The notes beneath the pieces were generated by a model, which saw only the letters and a program-made list of their open reading frames with translations, ran no database searches and was not told where the DNA came from. The position numbers were made by a program, and so were the translations under genes. Shown here piece after piece: positions 6,938 through 15,500 of a DNA stretch of 64,000 nt. The DNA comes from RZYY01 sp036794825. GTDB taxonomy: Bacteria > Bacteroidota > Bacteroidia > Bacteroidales > 4484-276. The DNA lies in contig DAIRGA010000019.1 of NCBI GenBank assembly GCA_036794825.1, positions 37,811 through 101,810 on the forward strand, given 5' to 3'. How positions within the stretch are numbered: position 1 is the stretch's first letter; the number at the start of each line of letters is the position of its first letter.

Positions 6938-8776
6938 ATGAAGAAAAGAGGTGGCAATGCCTATAGTATCCATGTAAATGGCATCAACAATTTCGTTGTG
7001 TTGAACTCCGATTTCTATATCGGTTTTAATGCGCCTGAAATGGATCAGTGCGACAGCGAAGGCAGAAGCGCCTCCGGTTACGGCATATTCACATCCAATT
7101 GCACCGGCTTTGCCATCGAAGAAAACTACTTTACAAAAAAAGCAGGATCGGCCAACTGGCCCATTTACACAGGTATCCACATTGCCGAAACCCAGGCTGC
7201 CGACCAGGTGTACCGTAACACCTTCAATAACCTGAATCATGGGAATTATGCGGTAGGGAAGAATTATAAACAACCAAACTATTTCTTTCAAGGCCTTGCC
7301 TATTACTGCAATGAAAACTCCGGAAACTTTGCCGACTTCTTTGTAGAACCGGATAATGATGAACTAAAAATATCCGGTATTCAGTCCAAGCAGGGAGACG
7401 ACAACTTTGTTACAGGCAATACCTTTACATCCACTGGCAATACCTGGCATTTCTATAACGGGGGCGATTACCTTGTTGGATACTATTACTGCAATTACTG
7501 CGATGATGAAAGCCCGGCCGAGTCTAAAATCTTCCAGGTTACCGACAATCCTAAAAACTTCAGCAACAACTGTCCATCGCATTATGGCGGTGGTGGCGGC
7601 AGCGCAGGCAGAGGCATTGTGCTCAGCCCGGATGAAAAACAGGAAGCCGAAATGGAATTTGCCGTCAACCTATCGAATTACACTAATGTGAAAACATTGT
7701 ATGATGACCTGAAAGATGGAGGCAACACCGATGCTGTAATTTCTGATATAGAAAATGCATGGCCAACTGATACCTGGGAACTCAGGGCCGAATTACTTGG
7801 TAAATCCCCTCACCTTTCAATGGAAGTACTTAAAGCCGCAGCAGATAAAACCGATGTATTGCCCGAAAGCATTATCTTTGAGGTCTTAGCTGCCAATCCC
7901 GATGAACTGAAAAAAGAAGAGCTCATAAAATACCTTGAGGATAAAGCAGACCCACTGCCAGGGTATATGGTCAATATCCTCAGGCATCTGGCACATGGAA
8001 CCACTTACAAAACCGTATTGGAGCAACATATGGCACATTATAACCAGGTTAAAACCAGGGCGGCTTATGACATCGTTCGCAGTTTGCTTAATGATACAAT
8101 CAGCGTTCCTGAGCAGTTGCGCAACTGGCTCGACAATGTGGGAGGTAAACGGGCAGATGAGCAGATCATAGCCACATACCTGGCTGAAAACAACTACACA
8201 AATGCCCTGGCACTGGCCAATATGATGCCTTCGTTATATGCTTATTCAGGAAATGAATTGACTGAGCACAGCTTTTACATGGACTTGCTGAACCAGCAAA
8301 TTAACCTTGAGCAACAGCAACGAAGCATTTTCGATCTTGACAGTTTAGAGCTAGCCAATCTGATTTTCATAGCTGAAAACAGCCGGGGAACGGCAGGCTT
8401 ACAGGCTAAGGGGATATTGGAGTACGCATACGGACACCACTTCTGCAATTGTTTGAACATAAGCGATATGAGTGGGTTCAAGCGAAGTGGCTCCATCAAC
8501 CCTAACGACCTGGCCAAATTGCATGGTGTTGAAATTAATGCTCATCCCAACCCGGCAAGCCAGTGGGTGGCTTTCAACTATACCTTGCCTGCAAATACTT
8601 ACCAGGGTGAAATAAAAATCGTGGATGCAAAAGGAGCGGTAATTGATTCCTTTACCGTCACAGGTGCACAGGGACAGCAGGTGTGGGATACCCGAAGCAT
8701 TAAGCCCGGTGTTTATTTCTACACATTGAGTGTTGGTGAGTTTACAAAAGCCGGGAAGTTATTAATAAATAAGTAA
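6938..8776 (+). CDS. N-terminally truncated T9SS-sorted surface protein
   Basis: A 612-aa protein of unknown function. The C-terminal 85 or so residues form a T9SS type A sorting domain (INAHPNPASQWVAFNYTLP, a middle KIVDAKGAVI strand, ending IKPGVYFYTLSVGEFTKAG). Residues 1-200 look like late turns of a parallel beta-helix (NNFVVLNSDFYIG, NCTGFAIEENYFTK). A Gly-rich linker (GGGGGSAGRG) follows, then a mostly helical middle (about 215-510). The first residues (MKKRGGNAYSIHVNGI) contain no signal peptide, although such proteins need Sec export before T9SS. The upstream AAAAGAGATAAAAATGAAG looks like a normal start, so the gene may be a deletion product joining a native 5' end to the interior of a longer gene. 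It may be non-functional. A hairpin follows 11 bp after the stop. Confidence 0.75.
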   Translation: MKKRGGNAYSIHVNGINNFVVLNSDFYIGFNAPEMDQCDSEGRSASGYGIFTSNCTGFAIEENYFTKKAGSANWPIYTGIHIAETQAADQVYRNTFNNLNHGNYAVGKNYKQPNYFFQGLAYYCNENSGNFADFFVEPDNDELKISGIQSKQGDDNFVTGNTFTSTGNTWHFYNGGDYLVGYYYCNYCDDESPAESKIFQVTDNPKNFSNNCPSHYGGGGGSAGRGIVLSPDEKQEAEMEFAVNLSNYTNVKTLYDDLKDGGNTDAVISDIENAWPTDTWELRAELLGKSPHLSMEVLKAAADKTDVLPESIIFEVLAANPDELKKEELIKYLEDKADPLPGYMVNILRHLAHGTTYKTVLEQHMAHYNQVKTRAAYDIVRSLLNDTISVPEQLRNWLDNVGGKRADEQIIATYLAENNYTNALALANMMPSLYAYSGNELTEHSFYMDLLNQQINLEQQQRSIFDLDSLELANLIFIAENSRGTAGLQAKGILEYAYGHHFCNCLNISDMSGFKRSGSINPNDLAKLHGVEINAHPNPASQWVAFNYTLPANTYQGEIKIVDAKGAVIDSFTVTGAQGQQVWDTRSIKPGVYFYTLSVGEFTKAGKLLINK

Positions 8777-8787
8777 AAGGTTCACAA

Positions 8788-8817
8788 AAGCGCTATGGCA
8801 ATGTTGCCATAGCGCTT
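8788..8817 (+). terminator. Perfect 14-bp-stem hairpin between two T9SS genes
   Basis: Arms 8788-8801 (AAGCGCTATGGCAA) and 8804-8817 are exact complements with a 2-nt spacer. It lies 11 bp after one stop codon and 13 bp before the next ATG (8831). Only a weak T-rich stretch follows. It may terminate partially or act as an intercistronic processing element. Confidence 0.5.
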
Positions 8818-8830
8818 AATTCAATTTAAA

Positions 8831-10456
8831 ATGAAAAAACTAATTATCTTATTTCTTTTTGCCGCAGCGTACCATTCACTAATTTTCAGTCAGAATTTTG
8901 AAATTATATGGCAACAATGCTATGGTGGAAGCCAGGAAGAGTTAGTGTATGATGCTGCAGTGATTAATGATAAATTATACATCGTTGGAGCTACAAAGTC
9001 TCAAGATGGCGATGTTTCTTTCAATCATGGCACGGCTGATGCCTGGCTAATTGTAGCAGACACAGTAGGCAACATTATTTGGGAAAAGACTTATGGAGGA
9101 AGTAATGGTGATTGGTTTGCTAAAATCCTGCCAACTGACAATAATACAATTTACTTGCTAGGCTCAACTGCTTCATCTGATGGTGATATAAGCTATGACC
9201 CTTACCCTGGTTCAAGGGATATTTGGGTTGTAAAAATTGACATCCTGGGTAATATTTTATGGGAAAAAGTAATAGGTGGAGGAATGATTGATAATGTAGA
9301 ATCGGGCGCATTAGCAAGCGATGGCGGTGTTGTCGTTTTTGGCTGGACCGGCTCACAGGACGGAGAGGTAACCGTTAATTATGGCATGTATGATATGTGG
9401 TTGGTGAAGCTAAACAGCGATGGCGATATTGAGTGGGATAAAAGCTTTGGCACCGATGATTTTGACTATGGCACAGCCATTATTTCTACTTCTGATGGAG
9501 GATTTTTAATTGGAGGGGTATCAACAATAGGTAATGGCGGAAACTTAACATGTATTCCTTTTAATCTTAACGCCGAAGCTATTATTATTAAGTTGGATTC
9601 AATTGGAAATATAGAATGGCAGAACTGTTACGGAGGCAGCGGGCATGATGGAGTAAATGCCCTGTTAGAAGTTTATGATGGCTATATTATTTCGGCTTAT
9701 GGTTCATCTGCCGATGGAGATTTAAGCGGAAGTGGCTGGCATGGTAACTCAGATATTTGGATTATAAAGATTGATTATTGGGGTAATATAATCTGGCAGA
9801 AATGCTATGGTGGGTCAAGGTATGAAAGCGCACTCAATATTTTTTCAACAACTGACAATCATCTTGTTATTATAGGAGCAACAGAATCAAAGGATGGTGA
9901 CATAACTAATAATCATTCCATTAGTGAATATAGTAATGATATTTGGGTTTTGAAGATTAACAATGTTGGAGATATAATTACACAAAAGTGTTTCGGCGGT
10001 ATAGGAAATGATTTTATAATGAGCGGCGCTTTGCAAAAGAGCGATAACAATTATGTAATAGCCGCTTACACAAATTACGGCCCTTCCTTTGATGTAGGCT
10101 GCACCCCCTATGGTGGAAACGGTGATATAGATTACTGGGTATTTGAGATAATGCTGGACGATACCACCAATGTAATTGAGCCGGTTGCTGGCGAAAGGGG
10201 ATTGTGGGTTTATCCCAATCCGGCAAAAGAATACATTCAGTTCGAAGTTCGAAGTTGGAAGTTCGAAGTTATGGAATTCCGGTTGTTTGATGTTTTTGGC
10301 AGGCAGGTGGCTGAGAAGCAAATAACTTCAGAACAAACCATTTTAGATGTAACCCTGCTGCCGGATGGGATTTATTTTTACCGGATTTACCCCGTCCCTT
10401 CGGGGGAGGAATCAAATGAAGTAACCTACTCGGGAAAAATTGTAATTCTAAAATAA
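8831..10456 (+). CDS. Secreted T9SS protein with W/GGS repeats, paralog 1
   Basis: A 541-aa predicted surface or secreted protein of unknown function. It has a clear signal peptide (KKLIILFLFAAAYHSLIFSQ), then about seven repeats of roughly 55-60 aa. Each runs DxW-x-KID-x-x-GNI-x-W-x-K-x-YGGS followed by a DGG/DGDI turn, which suggests a beta-propeller-like fold resembling delta-60 repeats. The final 85 or so residues are a T9SS type A sorting domain (VYPNPAKEYIQF, LFDVFGRQV, LPDGIYFYRI). Two stretches interrupt this domain: FEVRSWKFEV, encoded by a GTTCGAA heptad repeat (10240-10270), and a loop YPVPSGEESNEVTYSG encoded by a locally palindromic GC-rich stretch. Paralog 2 follows directly after a strong hairpin. 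No catalytic motif is visible. Confidence 0.85.
   Translation: MKKLIILFLFAAAYHSLIFSQNFEIIWQQCYGGSQEELVYDAAVINDKLYIVGATKSQDGDVSFNHGTADAWLIVADTVGNIIWEKTYGGSNGDWFAKILPTDNNTIYLLGSTASSDGDISYDPYPGSRDIWVVKIDILGNILWEKVIGGGMIDNVESGALASDGGVVVFGWTGSQDGEVTVNYGMYDMWLVKLNSDGDIEWDKSFGTDDFDYGTAIISTSDGGFLIGGVSTIGNGGNLTCIPFNLNAEAIIIKLDSIGNIEWQNCYGGSGHDGVNALLEVYDGYIISAYGSSADGDLSGSGWHGNSDIWIIKIDYWGNIIWQKCYGGSRYESALNIFSTTDNHLVIIGATESKDGDITNNHSISEYSNDIWVLKINNVGDIITQKCFGGIGNDFIMSGALQKSDNNYVIAAYTNYGPSFDVGCTPYGGNGDIDYWVFEIMLDDTTNVIEPVAGERGLWVYPNPAKEYIQFEVRSWKFEVMEFRLFDVFGRQVAEKQITSEQTILDVTLLPDGIYFYRIYPVPSGEESNEVTYSGKIVILK
10240..10270 (+). repeat. GTTCGAA heptad tandem repeat inside a coding region
   Basis: Four and a half heptads (GTTCGAA, GTTCGAA, GTTGGAA, GTTCGAA, GTT) are read in frame within the T9SS sorting domain of the 8831-10456 gene, giving the residues FEVRSWKFEV. 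Confidence 0.85.
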
Positions 10457-10463
10457 TTCTATT

Positions 10464-10495
10464 AAGGTGTCGGGTTAAAATCCGACACCTTTTTT
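10464..10495 (+). terminator. Strong rho-independent terminator after paralog 1
   Basis: Stem arms 10464-10473 (AAGGTGTCGG) and 10482-10491 are exact complements with an 8-nt loop, followed by a T run to 10495. It ends only 12 bp before the next gene's ATG at 10508. Confidence 0.85.
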
Positions 10496-10507
10496 ATCTT
10501 GAAAACT

Positions 10508-12106
10508 ATGAAAGCAATAATTGTAAAACTACTCTATTTGATATTTCCATTAATTTCCTTTGCTCAAATGCCTGATATACAATGGCAAAAATGTTTTGGT
10601 ACAAATGAAGTAGATTATGCTATGTGTATTTCGGAAACTGATCATGGGTATATGTTCGGGATAGCTATTTATACTGATGGCCCAGGTATTTCAAATTACC
10701 ATGGTGGCGGAGATATTTGGATAATAAATACGGATAGTACGGGAAATATTATTTGGGAAAAATGCTTTGGAGGAAGCAATGGTGAGACATGTAATAAAAT
10801 CCTAAAGTTAAACAATAATGAGTTTTACATCGTTGGTAGCACTAATTCCCTTGATGGGGATATTAGTTGCGGTACACTTTATGGATCATCAGACTTCTGG
10901 ATTATTAAAATTAATGGTGATGGTGACATTCTTTGGGATCGTTGTTACGGTAGCCTTGGTCCTGACGAAATGCGGGATGCAGTATTAACCCCTGACGGAG
11001 GATTGCTGTTCATGGGGCGTATATCGAATAACGGCGGGAATGTGACAAACTATTATGGTTCGTATGATATTTGGTTCTGCAAAATAGATTCCCTGGGCAA
11101 TATCGAGTGGGAGAAAACGGTGGGCAACCAGTCATTAGACAACGGCATCAGTATGCAACTAATTTCGGATACAAGTTTTGCCTTTATCGGCGGGTATGAT
11201 GATCCGGGAGGAATGATAGATTGTGAAATTGCAGTTTCTGGGTTCTATTCTGATGTATATTTGGTGGAAATGAGTTTAGCGGAGGGTGATATCTTAAATA
11301 TCTATTGTTACGGAGGGAGTGGAAATGATCTTGGATTTTATTTTGAAAAACTAGATGATGGATATATTTTTGCAGCTTATACTAACTCTTATGATGGAGA
11401 TGTGTCAGGATTTCATGGTGGCAGTGATATGTGGGTAGTAAGAACAAATGATCAGGGACAAATAGTTTGGCAGCGATGCATTGGAGGATCCTTTTACGAG
11501 ATACCTAGTTACATTACCCAGGTAGATGACGGAGGATTTCTTGTAATTGGATATACGAGTTCACATAACGGGGATGTAACCCATAATCACTCACACCAGG
11601 GCGGGGCGTGGTACGATATATGGGTGGTAAAACTAACAGCAGTTGGAGAGATTGAATGGGATAAATGCTATGGTGGACTTGGAACAGAACGTTTTTTTGG
11701 TACTCATTCCATTTTGAAAAAAAGCGATTACATTTACGTTTTTAATGCAGAGGCCCAATTTAATTCTATTGATGTGCAGTGTGAAATACATGGGGAAAGA
11801 GATGCATGGGTATTTGAGATAGCGTTGCCGGATACCACAAGTGTAATCATCCCGCCGGCAAGCGCAGGTGAAATAAGGGTTTATCCCAACCCCGCAACCA
11901 CCGAACTCTGGCTGCAACTGCCAGAAAACATGCCGTTTAATCAAGCGCAAATTGAGCTTTACGGCCCAACAGGCAAGCTGCTTTACAAGGCACAGCTTGA
12001 AAGCCGGTTTCATAAGATAGAAACCGCCCACCTGCCGCCAGGATTGTACCTGGTAAGGATGTGGGATGGGAAAAAATGGAGAACAGAGAAAGTGGTGGTG
12101 GAATAA
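10508..12106 (+). CDS. Secreted T9SS protein with W/GGS repeats, paralog 2
   Basis: A 532-aa paralog of the 8831-10456 product. I prefer the ATG at 10508 to the in-frame TTG at 10499 because it gives a compact signal peptide (KAIIVKLLYLIFPLISFAQ). The body repeats the pattern DxW-x-K-x-x-GxIxW-x-K-CYGGS with DGG/DGDI/DGDV turns about seven times and is probably a beta-propeller-like surface domain. The T9SS type A sorting domain (about 445-532) reads VYPNPATTELWLQLP, ELYGPTGKLLY and LPPGLYLVRMWDGKKWRTEK, without the insertions seen in paralog 1. Function is unknown. Tandem duplication is clear from the shared layout. Between the terminator at 10464-10495 and this start there is no room for a separate promoter, so read-through or a promoter inside paralog 1 is likely. 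Confidence 0.85.
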   Translation: MKAIIVKLLYLIFPLISFAQMPDIQWQKCFGTNEVDYAMCISETDHGYMFGIAIYTDGPGISNYHGGGDIWIINTDSTGNIIWEKCFGGSNGETCNKILKLNNNEFYIVGSTNSLDGDISCGTLYGSSDFWIIKINGDGDILWDRCYGSLGPDEMRDAVLTPDGGLLFMGRISNNGGNVTNYYGSYDIWFCKIDSLGNIEWEKTVGNQSLDNGISMQLISDTSFAFIGGYDDPGGMIDCEIAVSGFYSDVYLVEMSLAEGDILNIYCYGGSGNDLGFYFEKLDDGYIFAAYTNSYDGDVSGFHGGSDMWVVRTNDQGQIVWQRCIGGSFYEIPSYITQVDDGGFLVIGYTSSHNGDVTHNHSHQGGAWYDIWVVKLTAVGEIEWDKCYGGLGTERFFGTHSILKKSDYIYVFNAEAQFNSIDVQCEIHGERDAWVFEIALPDTTSVIIPPASAGEIRVYPNPATTELWLQLPENMPFNQAQIELYGPTGKLLYKAQLESRFHKIETAHLPPGLYLVRMWDGKKWRTEKVVVE

Positions 12107-12112
12107 AAACAA

Positions 12113-12190
12113 GTCACCCGGTGAATCATCTGCAAAGCACGCTGTAGTTTCAGGATTGGTGGGTGTTTGGTAACATTCACAGGGTGAATT
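12113..12190. repeat. 78-bp palindrome-ended intergenic repeat, copy 2
   Basis: Begins GTCACCCGGTGAATCATC like copy 1 and ends ATTCACAGGGTGAATT. It is followed by 40 bp of GAATATCGAA-type units. Confidence 0.85.
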
Positions 12191-12237
12191 GGAATATCGA
12201 ATATCGAACAAGGAATATCGAATATTGAATGAAAAAC

Positions 12238-12316
12238 ATTCACCCGGTGAATTGCCTGCAAAAGCCACCGCAGTTTGAGGTTTGGTGGGAGTTTGGGAAC
12301 ATTCACAGGGTGAATT
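12238..12316. repeat. 78-bp palindrome-ended intergenic repeat, copy 3
   Basis: Begins ATTCACCCGGTGAATT and ends ATTCACAGGGTGAATT, so both ends are near-palindromes of one another. The core keeps CTGCAAAAGCCACCGCAGTT and GGTTTGGTGGGAGTTTGG. Confidence 0.85.
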
Positions 12317-12437
12317 GTAAACCGGGATGAAAGCTTTGCTGCGCAGGCTTTGAGCGGGAGGAGGGGATGGCAACCCCGAGCTTTAATGACCAAAAGTTAT
12401 AACTAAAAGTCATTACAATGACCCACGGTTATTTACT

Positions 12438-12515
12438 TCTTCACCGTATTTCACCTACCAAAGCCACGTTAGTTCCAGGTTTGGTGGGAGTTTGAAATCA
12501 TTCCCCGGGTGAATT
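12438..12515. repeat. 78-bp palindrome-ended intergenic repeat, copy 4 (diverged)
   Basis: The left end is degenerate (CTTCACCGTATTTCACC), the core AGGTTTGGTGGGAGTTTG is intact, and the right end is TTCCCCGGGTGAATT. It is followed by GAATTATGAATGTTGAAC. Confidence 0.7.
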
Positions 12516-12558
12516 GAATTATGAATGTTGAACCTTGACCATCGGAAATCACAACCGC

Positions 12559-13275
12559 TCAGTACTTCCCTCCATCTCCTTTAAGCATAGGCACAAACCG
12601 CACCGGCAAAGCGGATTCGCGGATGATTTTGCCATTCTGTTTTCGCAGCAGGACCAGTTCCTGAACGGTGTTTTCTTTTCCCACCGGTATAACCAACCTG
12701 CCACCTTCGGCCAGTTGATCCTGCAAGGGCTGTGGTATATCCGATGGTGCGCAGGTTACGATGATGGCATCGAACGGCGCATGTTCCGGCCAGCCCTTAT
12801 ATCCGTCGCCAATTTTCACGAAAACGTTTATATAGCCAAGTTCTGTCAGCAATTTTTTGGATCGCTGTCCCAGCGGCTCGATGATTTCGATGGTGAAGAC
12901 GCTGTCAACCAGTTCGCCGAGGATAGCAGCCTGGTAGCCGGAACCGGTTCCGATTTCGAGCACTTTGTCGGTTCTTTTCAGTTCAAGCAATTCGGTCATA
13001 AAAGCTACCAGCGACGGCTGGGAAATGGTTTGCCCTTCGCCGATCGGCAGCGGCTGGTCGCGGTAAGCATAAGGCTGCATGTTGGAGGGCACAAAGCGAT
13101 GACGCTCAACCTTATACATGGCTGACAACACCTTTGGATCTGTAACACCCTGACCTTCGATATAAACCTTAACCAGCTCCTCCCGCTCATGTTTCCTACC
13201 CGTATCCTGAGTGCTCTGGCCGTTACATTGACCGAAGCCAACCATTAAAGCCAAAATCAACCACAGGCTATTCAT
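12559..13275 (-). CDS. pcm: Exported protein-L-isoaspartate O-methyltransferase
   Basis: Methylates isoaspartyl residues in damaged proteins using S-adenosylmethionine. The frame is open further upstream, but the ATG at 13275 is chosen because it yields a signal sequence (NSLWLILALMVGFGQCNGQ), the usual total length (238 aa) and an 8-bp overlap with the upstream stop (ATGAATAG). The longer start would read through the neighbour's coding region. Family marks are AMYKVERHRFVP, IGEGQTISQPSLVAFMTELL, the SAM motif VLEIGTGSGYQAAIL, APFDAIIVTCAPSDIP and LAEGGRLVIPVG. The signal sequence suggests a periplasmic or lipoprotein form (Cys17 is a possible but weak lipobox); the classical enzyme is cytosolic. 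Last gene of the trkA-trkH-MATE-phosphatase operon and translationally coupled to the phosphatase. Confidence 0.9.
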   Translation of the reverse strand: MNSLWLILALMVGFGQCNGQSTQDTGRKHEREELVKVYIEGQGVTDPKVLSAMYKVERHRFVPSNMQPYAYRDQPLPIGEGQTISQPSLVAFMTELLELKRTDKVLEIGTGSGYQAAILGELVDSVFTIEIIEPLGQRSKKLLTELGYINVFVKIGDGYKGWPEHAPFDAIIVTCAPSDIPQPLQDQLAEGGRLVIPVGKENTVQELVLLRKQNGKIIRESALPVRFVPMLKGDGGKY

Positions 13276-14089
13276 TTTTAACGAAATTAAAACCTTTGAC
13301 CAGCCCATTATAGATTTCGGACTTTTGCGCTTCAGATTTTGAAAAATCATAATCGTAAAGCGCTGACAGCCAATCGCCATACATGGCATTGGGAAGGATA
13401 ATATAACGGCTGCCAAAGGCCAGTTTCAGGCTGTCGGTGACTTGTGCTCTGCGCTCAAACGACTGCTTATCGTATAGCTGGCTGAAGTCAGAGAGATTAT
13501 CGCCAATCAGCAGAAAGATTTCATAATTATCACTCACCTTCAAACGGCGTTCTTCCTTGCCGCTGGTGGTTGTTTTCAGCATCAAATGTTCGTCGCTTTG
13601 CAGCGGTATTCCCAGTATATCGAAGTTTTTCTTTGTAGCCTCACGGAGTTTGTCATCACGGTTGGAAATGTAAAACACCTGCACTCCGGCAGCTACTGCC
13701 TTATTTAAAAAATCAACCGCACCCGGGAGCGCCTGCGCCTCGGCCAGTTCGCACCATTCATTCCAGCCTGTGGGATAGCCGAATTTGCCGATAATGCTCT
13801 GCCCGGTGTGCGGGCTGTTGTCGAGGACGGTTTCGTCAAGATCAAGCACAACGGCGAGTTTGTTCGGGTTGTTGGTTTTCTTCAGGGCTTCATTCAATTG
13901 AAATTCAGCGAGATTATAAGCCTGGTACGACAGCGCCTTCATTTCGGCAGAGTGCTGCTGATATATCGTTGCGATCAGCAATTGCTGCTGATAATTTTCA
14001 ACGCCCTGCTTTTCAACCTGCTTTGTGCAGGAAGTGGTGACCAGCAGAAATGTCAATCCAAGAAAAAGTTTTATTTGTTTCATAATCAA
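13268..14089 (-). CDS. 5'-nucleotidase / acid phosphatase lipoprotein of the e(P4) family
   Basis: A surface or periplasmic HAD-type acid phosphatase; e(P4) proteins dephosphorylate nucleotides and help NAD/nucleoside uptake. The protein is 273 aa, with a lipoprotein signal and lipobox LVTTSC (Cys21). The catalytic motif VVLDLDETVLDNS supplies Asp83 and Asp85. Motif II lies in VFYISNRDD and the metal-binding acidic motif in LIGDNLSDF, with a W-rich segment YPTGWNEWCELAEAQALPGA typical of the family. A second ATG two codons in (MKQIKLF) is an equally plausible start. The gene starts 8 bp after the MATE stop and overlaps pcm by 8 bp, so it is cotranscribed with the trk operon. Confidence 0.93.
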   Translation of the reverse strand: MIMKQIKLFLGLTFLLVTTSCTKQVEKQGVENYQQQLLIATIYQQHSAEMKALSYQAYNLAEFQLNEALKKTNNPNKLAVVLDLDETVLDNSPHTGQSIIGKFGYPTGWNEWCELAEAQALPGAVDFLNKAVAAGVQVFYISNRDDKLREATKKNFDILGIPLQSDEHLMLKTTTSGKEERRLKVSDNYEIFLLIGDNLSDFSQLYDKQSFERRAQVTDSLKLAFGSRYIILPNAMYGDWLSALYDYDFSKSEAQKSEIYNGLVKGFNFVKNE

Positions 14090-14097
14090 TGATTTAT

Positions 14098-15450
14098 TTA
14101 GATTATTTTATTTTGCCATTTTCCATATTTAAGGTACAGATACGAAGTAACTCCCAAAGTGACGATATATACATATTCAGAAGTCCAGATTACAGGGAGC
14201 GAAAGCTTAAAGTGGAAAGTAACCAGGAAAACATAGGCCAGATATATCAGGATGCAGATCACCTCGATAAGCAGCGCCTTGCTGGTTCTGGCCGTACCCG
14301 ACACGCCGCTGAACCAGTTTTGGGATAATGCAAGCGGCAATACAGCTCCGGTGACCACATACAGCACCGGCAGAGCGCCGGCAATGAGGTCAGGATCATC
14401 GGTGTAAATGCGGATCAGCATTTCAGGGAAAGCCAAAGAGATGAGGATAACAGAGAGGGTTATCAAAGCGCTGAGCTTGTTCACTTTCTTTACAATGGCA
14501 ATGACAAGATGCGATCCACCAGCGCCGATGGTGTTGCTCACCAGCGTGTTGACCGATGAGCTGAATGCCCAGATGTGGATCATCAGAATCATGTAAAGAC
14601 TCCGGATGATGTTGGAGATGGCAAGTGGTCGCTCGCCGGTCTGTTCGATAACCAGGAAAAAAAGGAACCAGCCCGCTACCGACACAAAATTTTGAAGCAT
14701 AATGAAAACCGAAATGTTCCAGGTGCTGATGATGAGGCGCCAGTCAAACTTCGGAAGGCGGAAAATGTGGTACTTTTTGTTGGAGGGGTTAAGGATTGTA
14801 GCCAGGAAGAAGAACAAGGTAGCCACCCCTTCAGAAATAACCGAGGCGATGGCAGCGCCGGCAATTCCCATTTCAGGAAACCCGTAATGGCCGAAGATCA
14901 GCAGATAGTCGAGGACGATATTTACAATTGCCATAATAGCTGCTCCGTAGCCAAGCAGGAAGGTTTTGGTAATTCCAACGAAATAAGCCCTGAAAGCAAC
15001 ATTGGTCAGCGCAAACAGCACCCCCCACATCCTGATGTTAAGGTAGATAACCGAATTTTCGTAAATGGCCTCAGAGGATATAAAATATTTGAGAAAAATG
15101 TTTGAGAAAAGGTAATTCAATATGATCAGCGCCACGCTCATCGCTGCAAAAATATATACAGTGTGGTCGAAAATTTTTCCTACCTGGCTATATCTTTGTT
15201 CACCATTACGCCGGGCCATGAGTATCTGTGCGCCGGTTGCAAATCCGAACCCAAGCATGAACAATGAAAAGTAAAACAACCCTCCGATGGCAGATGCCCC
15301 AAGCTCAACCTCCCCTACTCTGCCCAGAAAAGCCGTATCAATGACCGTGATCAGATTCTGGGCTACAAGACTGAGAATGATGGGATAGGAGATGTTCCAG
15401 ATGTTACGGTATGATGGTACAGATTCCAAACAGATAAGTTTTGGTGGCAA
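14098..15450 (-). CDS. MATE family efflux transporter
   Basis: A 450-aa inner-membrane multidrug and toxin extrusion antiporter (Na+ or H+ coupled). About 12 hydrophobic helices are visible in two homologous halves. The N-terminal half has NISYPIILSLVAQNLITVID followed by AFLGRVGEVELGASAIGG, the usual MATE opening. A repeat of the fold begins near ISTWNISVFIMLQNFVS in the second half, which also carries NTLVSNTIGAGG. Substrate cannot be predicted. It follows trkH after 50 bp and precedes the acid phosphatase by 8 bp; a functional link with potassium uptake is not obvious, so this may be only a shared transcript. Confidence 0.95.
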   Translation of the reverse strand: MPPKLICLESVPSYRNIWNISYPIILSLVAQNLITVIDTAFLGRVGEVELGASAIGGLFYFSLFMLGFGFATGAQILMARRNGEQRYSQVGKIFDHTVYIFAAMSVALIILNYLFSNIFLKYFISSEAIYENSVIYLNIRMWGVLFALTNVAFRAYFVGITKTFLLGYGAAIMAIVNIVLDYLLIFGHYGFPEMGIAGAAIASVISEGVATLFFFLATILNPSNKKYHIFRLPKFDWRLIISTWNISVFIMLQNFVSVAGWFLFFLVIEQTGERPLAISNIIRSLYMILMIHIWAFSSSVNTLVSNTIGAGGSHLVIAIVKKVNKLSALITLSVILISLAFPEMLIRIYTDDPDLIAGALPVLYVVTGAVLPLALSQNWFSGVSGTARTSKALLIEVICILIYLAYVFLVTFHFKLSLPVIWTSEYVYIVTLGVTSYLYLKYGKWQNKII

Positions 15451-15500
15451 AAATAGTCAATCGGATGGTTTGACGAGGGAATCAGCACAAACAGATGGCA

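Larger units (their letters stand above)
12107..12558. other. 452-bp convergent intergenic region made largely of repeats
   Basis: It holds three copies of the 78-bp repeat (12113-12190, 12238-12316, 12438-12515) separated by GAATATCGAATATTGAA-type strings and a unique stretch 12317-12437 in which no gene is seen. It separates the plus-strand T9SS genes from the minus-strand trk operon. Confidence 0.8.

Noticed and set aside
11633..12393. Minus-strand frames rich in NSPCEC segments
   Set aside because: They read through the 78-bp repeat copies and antisense to the paralog 2 gene; not coding.
12535..13125. Plus-strand frame of 196 codons
   Set aside because: It is antisense to the methyltransferase gene, whose family motifs are clear on the minus strand.
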